A stretch of 18,695 bases of DNA, from contig CALIQN010000035.1 of NCBI GenBank assembly GCA_938044045.1, positions 1 to 18,695 on the forward strand. The letters are read 5' to 3'. Source of the stretch: an uncultured Peptococcaceae bacterium. GTDB lineage: Bacteria; Bacillota; Peptococcia; Peptococcales; Peptococcaceae. Both the position numbers and the translations under genes were made by a program. Shown here piece by piece: positions 14,102-18,695 of the stretch. Position 1 is the first letter of the stretch. Each line of letters begins with the position of its first letter. The notes below the pieces were generated by a model. The model did not search any database, had not been told where the DNA came from, and saw nothing but the letters and a program-made list of their open reading frames with translations.

Positions 14102-15175
14102 ATGCATAAACAATTATTTATTCCAGGACCGACAGAAGTTGCACCGGAAGTACTACAAGAGATGACCAAACCACTGATTGGACATCGTACCAAAGAATGT
14201 TCAGACTTGCAAAAAAGCATCAGTGAAAAAGTGCAAAAGCTTTTTTATACACAAAATACCATCATCCTTTCAACGTCATCTGGCAGTGGGCTAATGGAGT
14301 CTGCAATACGTTCCTGTACAGCAAAAAAAGCCCTTTGTACAGCAATTGGCAGTTTTGGTAAACGTTGGCATAAGATGGCAGTGACCAATCGTGTCCCTGC
14401 GACTTTAATCGAGGCAGAACCAGGGGAACCAATCAGCCTAGAAGAGATTGAAGCCCACTTAAAGACAGGGGAATATGATTTGCTCACAGTGACCCACAGT
14501 GAAACCTCTACAGGGGTAGGCAATGACTTAGAGGCGATTAGTGCTTTGATGAAAAACTTCCCTGAAGTCGTTTGGTGTGTTGATGCCGTAAGTTCTGCTG
14601 GTGGCATGAAGATAGAAATGGATAGACTTGGGATTGATATCTTACTCACCTCAAGTCACAAAGCTCTTGCCCTTCCTCCAGGTATGGCAATCTGTGCTGT
14701 GAGCCAAAAGGCTTATGAACGTACTTTTGAGGTAGCGTACCGTGGCTTATATTTTGATTTGCAAGACCTTTATAAGCGTGTGGTGGAAAAGAACTTCCAA
14801 TATCCATCAACACCGAATGTTTCCATGATGTTTGCCCTAGACTATCAACTTGGTCGTATTTTAGAAGAGGGTCTAGACAATCGTTTCAAGCGTCACCAAG
14901 AGATGGCAAATTATGTGCGTGCTTGGGCAAAGGAATATTTTGACCTTTTCCCAAATGAAAATTACATGGTGGATACCCAAACAGTAATTAAAAATACAAG
15001 AGGCATTTCAGTTGCTGATCTCAATGAAGCCCTAGCCCTTCGTGGCAAGACTCTTTCTAATGGTTATGGTGACTTAAAAGAAAAAACTTTCCGTATTGCC
15101 CACATGGGGGAAATCACCTTAGATGATGTCAAAGCGTTATTAAAAGATATTGAAGAAATTTTGGACTTAAAATAG
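14102..15175 (+). CDS. Class V PLP aminotransferase, probable phosphoserine or alanine-glyoxylate type
   Basis: A 357-residue PLP enzyme of the serine-pyruvate/alanine-glyoxylate aminotransferase family. The start LFIPGPTEVAPEVL and GHRTKE (27-32) are family hallmarks. STSSGSG (58-64) is the phosphate-binding turn, D161 (CVDAVSSAGG) holds the pyridine nitrogen, and K187 (SSHKALALPPG) forms the Schiff base. AGGAGG lies 7 bases before ATG. Its stop overlaps the ribosome site of the next gene, a phosphoglycerate dehydrogenase homologue. In anaerobes and archaea lacking classical SerC, such pairs are thought to make phosphoserine from 3-phosphoglycerate, with this enzyme aminating 3-phosphohydroxypyruvate. 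Glyoxylate-serine exchange is the alternative. The family is secure; the substrate is inferred from context. Confidence 0.92.
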   Translation: MHKQLFIPGPTEVAPEVLQEMTKPLIGHRTKECSDLQKSISEKVQKLFYTQNTIILSTSSGSGLMESAIRSCTAKKALCTAIGSFGKRWHKMAVTNRVPATLIEAEPGEPISLEEIEAHLKTGEYDLLTVTHSETSTGVGNDLEAISALMKNFPEVVWCVDAVSSAGGMKIEMDRLGIDILLTSSHKALALPPGMAICAVSQKAYERTFEVAYRGLYFDLQDLYKRVVEKNFQYPSTPNVSMMFALDYQLGRILEEGLDNRFKRHQEMANYVRAWAKEYFDLFPNENYMVDTQTVIKNTRGISVADLNEALALRGKTLSNGYGDLKEKTFRIAHMGEITLDDVKALLKDIEEILDLK

Positions 15176-15186
15176 GAGGTCTTGTG

Positions 15187-16098
15187 ATGAAAATATTAAT
15201 TACCGATGGTTTAGCCAATGATGCTGTAGAAAAGATGAAAGAATTTGCCCAAGTGGATATGCAGTTTTATCCAGAAGAAACTTTGGGAGAGGCCCTAAAA
15301 GATTATGATGTTTTAGTAGTGCGTTCTGCCACTGAAGTCAGACAAAAGGTGATTGATCAAGCAGTAGCACATGGTAAGTTAAAGCTTATCATTCGTGCTG
15401 GTGTAGGGATTGACAATATTGACCATCACTATGCACGTGAAAAGGGCTTGAGTGTTCGTAATACACCAAGTGCCAATTCTAATGCGATGGCAGAACTTAC
15501 CTTGGCACAGCTTTTCGCTGTTAGTCGTTTTGTTGCTGCGAGCAATGTTACCATGCGTCAAGGTCAATGGCATAAAAAAGAATACCGTGGGGTAGAACTT
15601 TTGGGCAAAAAGATTGGCTTGATTGGCTTTGGCCATACCGCTCGCCTTTTGGCAGACAAATGCCATGCTCTTGGGATGGATGTCTATTATTTTGATATTG
15701 TAGGCGAAGATAAGAATAGTCCTCATACTTTTGTTCCATCAGTGGCAGAACTCATTAAAGAGATGGATTATATCACGCTCCACACGCCAAAGACACCTGA
15801 TGGCAAGCCCCTTTTAGGAAAAGAAGAAATTGCGACAATGAAAGATGGCGTACGTCTAGTCAATTGTGCTAGAGGTGGCTTGATTGATGAAATGGCTTTG
15901 GTGGATGCTCTAAATGCAGGCAAGGTCGCTGCTGCAGGTCTTGATGTTTTCTTAAATGAACCAACACCAAATGAGACCCTTGTCAACCATCCAAACGTTT
16001 CAGTGACCCCACATATCGGAGCCCAAACCCTTGAAGCGCAACAAAGAGTAGGCGATGAAGTGGTCAGTGTCATCAAAGAAGAAATGAAGCTAAACTAG
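15187..16098 (+). CDS. serA: D-3-phosphoglycerate dehydrogenase-like 2-hydroxyacid dehydrogenase
   Basis: A 303-residue NAD-dependent dehydrogenase, probably oxidising 3-phosphoglycerate to 3-phosphohydroxypyruvate in the cytoplasm. The catalytic residues are R229 (NCARGG), E258 (LNEP) and H276 (TPHIGAQ); R-A-G-V-G-I-D-N-I near residue 75 is the substrate-side loop typical of SerA. The nucleotide-binding turn reads GFGHTA, with Ala where the third Gly of GxGxxG is usual, and an Asp in YYFDIV favours NAD. It is the short form, ending soon after the catalytic domain, with no ACT or ASB domain for serine feedback. I chose ATG 15187, 6 bases after AGGAGGT (15174-15180); GTG 15184 is only 3 bases from it. 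It is second in the operon with the aminotransferase. Another D-2-hydroxyacid substrate is possible. Confidence 0.9.
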   Translation: MKILITDGLANDAVEKMKEFAQVDMQFYPEETLGEALKDYDVLVVRSATEVRQKVIDQAVAHGKLKLIIRAGVGIDNIDHHYAREKGLSVRNTPSANSNAMAELTLAQLFAVSRFVAASNVTMRQGQWHKKEYRGVELLGKKIGLIGFGHTARLLADKCHALGMDVYYFDIVGEDKNSPHTFVPSVAELIKEMDYITLHTPKTPDGKPLLGKEEIATMKDGVRLVNCARGGLIDEMALVDALNAGKVAAAGLDVFLNEPTPNETLVNHPNVSVTPHIGAQTLEAQQRVGDEVVSVIKEEMKLN

Positions 16099-16099
16099 T

Positions 16100-16129
16100 A
16101 AAAGCGTCCCTCATAGGAGGGACGCTTTT
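16100..16129 (+). terminator. Intrinsic terminator after serA
   Basis: AAAAGCGTCCCTC (16100-16112) pairs perfectly with GAGGGACGCTTTT (16117-16129) around ATAG. The T-run is short (TTTT, then ATCTT) but the stem is strong. Confidence 0.88.
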
Positions 16130-16132
16130 ATC

Positions 16133-16161
16133 TTGCTTAAGGTGCTAAAAAAAGCTATACT
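16133..16161 (+). promoter_or_regulatory. Putative promoter of the DUF975-sppA operon
   Basis: TTGCTT (16133-16138), a 17-base spacer and TATACT (16156-16161). A second TATACT follows at 16166-16171, forming TATAC-TAGG-GTATA, a small inverted repeat over the -10 region. The -35 is weak, so the exact -10 is uncertain. Confidence 0.5.
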
Positions 16162-16193
16162 AGGGTATACTATTTATAAAAAGGAGGTTACTT

Positions 16194-17213
16194 ATGTCAG
16201 TAAAAGGTTTTGTACGTGCTGAATTTAAGCAAAGCGCAAAGGAAAAATTAAATGGGAATTGGACAGCTGCGATTGCAGTCTCCATATTTTACGTGGTAAT
16301 TGCTGGGATCTATCTTTCAGGTCAAGTGGTCATCAATACCCAAGTGGAGAAACTCGGGTATGTTACTGATCCAATGCTAGCGTTTCAAGCACTTAAAGGT
16401 GCTTTTATGACAGCATCTATTATTTTTCTTATTGGGAGCGCTTTAAATTGTGCATTTCAATTGGCGGCATCTAAGTTTTTCTTAAATGTTGCTTCTAAGT
16501 CTTCTGAGGTTGGTATAGGCGATTTTTTGGGTTATTTCCGTTATGTCCTCAAGGCAATTGGGGCAGGACTATGGCAAACCCTTTGGATTGGTATATGGGT
16601 CTCAATCTTTATGATTCCGGCAGCTGTGGCTTTTGGAGCAGGGGGTGCTATGCTCACTGGTTCTGCAATGACAGGAGAGAGTAGCCCAATAGGTATTGTA
16701 GCAATTGGTATTGGGGTTGTGCTTTACATCCTAGGGATTGTCGTGAGTATCATCAAGAGCATTTCTTATAGCCAAATGTATTTTGTTTTAGCAAATGAAG
16801 ACTCTATTGGGGTACTGAGAAGTATGCGTATTTCCAAGGTGCTTACCAAAAATTATCTTGGGGATATCTTTGTCTTAGGCTTGAGCTTTATTCTTTGGTA
16901 TTTGCTTGCTAGCTTTACCTTTGGTCTAGCGTATGTCTATGTTTTCCCTTATACGATGACGACCTTTGCAGAAACCTATATCTTCTTGCGCAACCGTGCC
17001 TTTGAAGAAGGTAGCTTAGAGCCTGAAGAATTTGGTTTAAGAAAAGTTGGTGGCCAAGCTCCTAGTGTAGGTGTGGGAATTCAGGGGACTTTTCCAACTG
17101 AAGCGCCTCATACCCTACCTCAGGCAGAAGAAACTTTTCATCAAGAAGTCGAGCCTTTTCACCAAGAGGTAGAACCTAGCCCTACAAATGAAAGTGATAG
17201 CAAATATGAGTAA
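16194..17213 (+). CDS. DUF975-family integral membrane protein
   Basis: A 339-residue membrane protein with AAGGAGGT (16181-16188) 5 bases before ATG. The N-terminal motif RAEFKQSAKEKLNGNW (8-23) is the DUF975 hallmark, and hydrophobic segments follow near residues 25-45, 75-95, 125-150, 160-185 and 225-255. The C-terminal tail (about 285-339) is hydrophilic, Pro/Glu-rich and probably cytoplasmic, with a duplicated FHQEVEP. The family's function is unknown. It resembles stress-related or membrane-organising proteins of Bacillota only in a general way. Its end overlaps the start of sppA by 8 bases, so the two are probably made together, which hints at a shared membrane-protein quality or envelope role (inference). 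Confidence 0.85.
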   Translation: MSVKGFVRAEFKQSAKEKLNGNWTAAIAVSIFYVVIAGIYLSGQVVINTQVEKLGYVTDPMLAFQALKGAFMTASIIFLIGSALNCAFQLAASKFFLNVASKSSEVGIGDFLGYFRYVLKAIGAGLWQTLWIGIWVSIFMIPAAVAFGAGGAMLTGSAMTGESSPIGIVAIGIGVVLYILGIVVSIIKSISYSQMYFVLANEDSIGVLRSMRISKVLTKNYLGDIFVLGLSFILWYLLASFTFGLAYVYVFPYTMTTFAETYIFLRNRAFEEGSLEPEEFGLRKVGGQAPSVGVGIQGTFPTEAPHTLPQAEETFHQEVEPFHQEVEPSPTNESDSKYE

Positions 17214-18192
17214 CTATGAGCCAATTCAGGCGAAAGAAACCATCAAGAAAAAAAGCAATAAGCCTGTGATTATTGGAGTTTTGGCAAGTGTTTTTATCGC
17301 TTGTATTCTCCTGTTCAGTTTGATTGTTTCTGCATTTAGTGATGTTACAACACCAAGTAAGCCCTTTAGCAGTGGTTATGAGAATGTTACCATTCTTCAT
17401 GTTGATGGCACAATTGGTGAGGATGAAGACTATTACAATCAAGAGTGGATTACCTCAGAGATTAAGCGAGCAGAGCTTGATAAGGATAATAGGGCAATTG
17501 TGCTTAAAATCAATTCTCCAGGTGGGAGTGCTTATGATTCCGATGAGACCTATCTCAATTTGATGGACTACAAGAAAAAGACAGGCAGACCAATTTATGC
17601 CTATGCAGAGGATCTTATGGCCTCAGGCGGTTATTATATCGCTGCAGCAAGTGATGAGATCTATGCCAATCGTAACAGCTTGATAGGTTCTATTGGGGTG
17701 ATTGGGTTTCAAAGTGTTGATGCCAGTGCGCTTTTAAATAAGCTCGGCGTTAAGGTGACCACTGTTCATAGTGGTAAAGATAAATTGGTAGGTGCTTTAT
17801 CATCAGAATTGACGGCAGATCAAAAGGCGCAACTCCAAGCCATAACAGATGAATGTTATGAGCAGTTTGTTGGTATTGTCGCTAAAAGTCGTAAGATGAG
17901 CTTTGAACAAGCCAAAACCTTAGCCACAGGAGGCGTCTACAGTGCCAAGCAAGCCAAGAAAAATGGTTTGATTAATGATATTATGCGCTATGAAGAATTT
18001 CTTGATTTTCTAAAATCTGATAAAGATTTAATGGATTATGAATTTAATGATGTTTACTATGAAAAAAGCAAGGATAGCTTTTTAAATTACGTAAAATATA
18101 GTAGTCTCTTTGGGAAGAATGAACTTACTTCAAGTTTAGAAGCCTTAAAAGCCTTGGAAATGAAAGAACCAATGTATTTGTATCAAGGTTAG
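17206..18192 (+). CDS. sppA: Signal peptide peptidase SppA, S49 family
   Basis: A 328-residue membrane-anchored serine protease that degrades signal peptides left in the membrane. A single N-terminal anchor (about 20-44) is followed by the S49 domain outside the membrane. Motifs visible are INSPGGSAYDSDE, the nucleophile S140 (LMASGGYYIAAASDEIYAN) and the general base K193 or nearby K191 (HSGKDKLVGALS), about 52 residues later as in B. subtilis SppA (S147/K199). The length fits the half-size Bacillus type rather than the double-length E. coli form. The start is uncertain: ATG 17206 overlaps the upstream stop and fits translational coupling, but ATG 17188 and GTG 17194 are in frame and none has a strong ribosome site. 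Confidence 0.94.
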   Translation: MSNYEPIQAKETIKKKSNKPVIIGVLASVFIACILLFSLIVSAFSDVTTPSKPFSSGYENVTILHVDGTIGEDEDYYNQEWITSEIKRAELDKDNRAIVLKINSPGGSAYDSDETYLNLMDYKKKTGRPIYAYAEDLMASGGYYIAAASDEIYANRNSLIGSIGVIGFQSVDASALLNKLGVKVTTVHSGKDKLVGALSSELTADQKAQLQAITDECYEQFVGIVAKSRKMSFEQAKTLATGGVYSAKQAKKNGLINDIMRYEEFLDFLKSDKDLMDYEFNDVYYEKSKDSFLNYVKYSSLFGKNELTSSLEALKALEMKEPMYLYQG

Positions 18193-18193
18193 T

Positions 18194-18229
18194 AAAAAGC
18201 CTATGACGTTAATTCGTCATAGGCTTTTT
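18194..18229. terminator. Bidirectional terminator between sppA and mscL
   Basis: AAAAAGCCTATGACG (18194-18208) pairs perfectly with CGTCATAGGCTTTTT (18215-18229) around TTAATT. With A-runs and T-runs on both sides, it can end transcription of sppA on the plus strand and of convergent mscL on the minus strand. Confidence 0.95.
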
Positions 18230-18235
18230 TTGTGT

Positions 18236-18695
18236 TTATTCAATGTTTTTAATCAGACTATCCTGACTTTCAGCTTCACTATTGTTAGCTTCGTTTTTTA
18301 GAAGATCACGAATTTCGCCAAGGAGATCTTCAACACTTGGTTTTTTTTCTGCTTTTTCCGTTTCTTCCTCTTGTGCTTTAACGAGTTTATTTTTTGCTTC
18401 TTGAAGGAGACGAATGATCATGAAGATAGAAAAAGCGATGATGAGAAAATTTAAAATGGTATCCAAGAAATTACCATAATTGATCGCATTTTCTGGAGAA
18501 ATCACTTTTCCATCGGGAGCGATTTCTGCTTCTTTTAGGACTAATTTTAGACTGGAGAAATTAATCCCACTTGTAATCATACCTAAAATTGGCATGATGA
18601 TGTCACTGACCAAAGAAGTGACAATCTTACCAAAAGCACCACCGATAATTACACCGATGGACATATCGATCACATTGCCTTTCATCGCAAAGGCT
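18236..18695 (-). CDS. mscL: Large-conductance mechanosensitive channel MscL, 5' end outside window
   Basis: A minus-strand gene truncated at the right edge. The frame continues upstream of the ATG at 18685 as Ala-Phe-Ala, matching the usual MscL N-terminus (FKAFAMKGNVIDMSIG), so the real start is a few codons beyond the window. MscL is a homopentameric inner-membrane channel that opens under osmotic downshock. The first membrane helix carries the pore glycines (GVIIGGAFGKIV), a periplasmic loop (about 45-85) has the KVISPENAINYGNF segment, and the second helix (FLDTILNFLIIAFSIFMIIRLL) leads into a charged KAQEEETEKAEKKP linker and a terminal amphipathic helix SVEDLLGEIRDLLKN, the typical cytoplasmic bundle. 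It is somewhat longer at the C-terminus than many homologues. It converges on sppA across a shared terminator. Confidence 0.96.
   Translation of the reverse strand, partial: AFAMKGNVIDMSIGVIIGGAFGKIVTSLVSDIIMPILGMITSGINFSSLKLVLKEAEIAPDGKVISPENAINYGNFLDTILNFLIIAFSIFMIIRLLQEAKNKLVKAQEEETEKAEKKPSVEDLLGEIRDLLKNEANNSEAESQDSLIKNIE

Noticed and set aside
14245..14649. A 134-residue minus-strand open frame opposite the aminotransferase gene
   Set aside because: It lies wholly inside a convincing gene with catalytic motifs; the translation resembles no family and no ribosome site is seen.

Overview
The window looks like a chromosomal segment of a low-to-moderate GC, Gram-positive anaerobe (Bacillota; Clostridia or Tissierellia-like, genus not resolvable by eye). 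The reasons are surface proteins anchored by S-layer homology (SLH) domains, NEAT haem-uptake domains, a superoxide reductase of the desulfoferrodoxin type, strong AGGAGG-type ribosome binding sites, sigma-A-like promoters and T-rich hairpin terminators. There are no RNA genes, insertion sequences, CRISPR arrays or phage genes, and no gene-free stretch longer than about 130 bases.

Layout. (1) Positions 1-9247 hold three co-directional genes for exported proteins: the 3' part of a multi-NEAT SLH protein, a 2149-residue SLH-anchored subtilisin-like protease of the C5a-peptidase type, and a small secreted protein with one NEAT domain and a copper-amine-oxidase-like stalk domain. Only the last is followed by a clear terminator, so they may be one transcription unit. 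I read them as a haem-acquisition surface module: a wall-bound protease that could open haemoproteins beside wall-bound and secreted haem-binding proteins. (2) Positions 9338-10138 hold two single genes with their own terminators: a superoxide reductase whose structural iron site has lost one cysteine, and ribosomal protein bL31 (zinc-binding type) behind a near-consensus promoter. (3) Positions 10169-13993 are a YtrA-type operon: GntR regulator, ABC ATPase, large ABC permease with an extracytoplasmic C-terminal domain, and a 68-residue zinc-ribbon protein. An inverted repeat over the promoter is a candidate autoregulatory operator. (4) Positions 14021-16129 are a two-gene operon of a class V aminotransferase and a 3-phosphoglycerate dehydrogenase-like enzyme, probably the first two steps of serine synthesis, with a palindrome over the -35 box. 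(5) Positions 16133-18229 hold a DUF975 membrane protein overlapping a signal peptide peptidase A gene. A bidirectional terminator separates them from a convergent mscL gene that runs off the right edge.

Most of the window is ordinary core and accessory metabolism. The parts most worth a second look are the protease/NEAT module (non-canonical NEAT domains lacking the usual tyrosine ligand, and a NEAT-stalk fusion), the Cys-to-Ser change in the superoxide reductase, and the two promoter-overlapping palindromes. All functions are inferred from sequence motifs read by eye; no database search was run.
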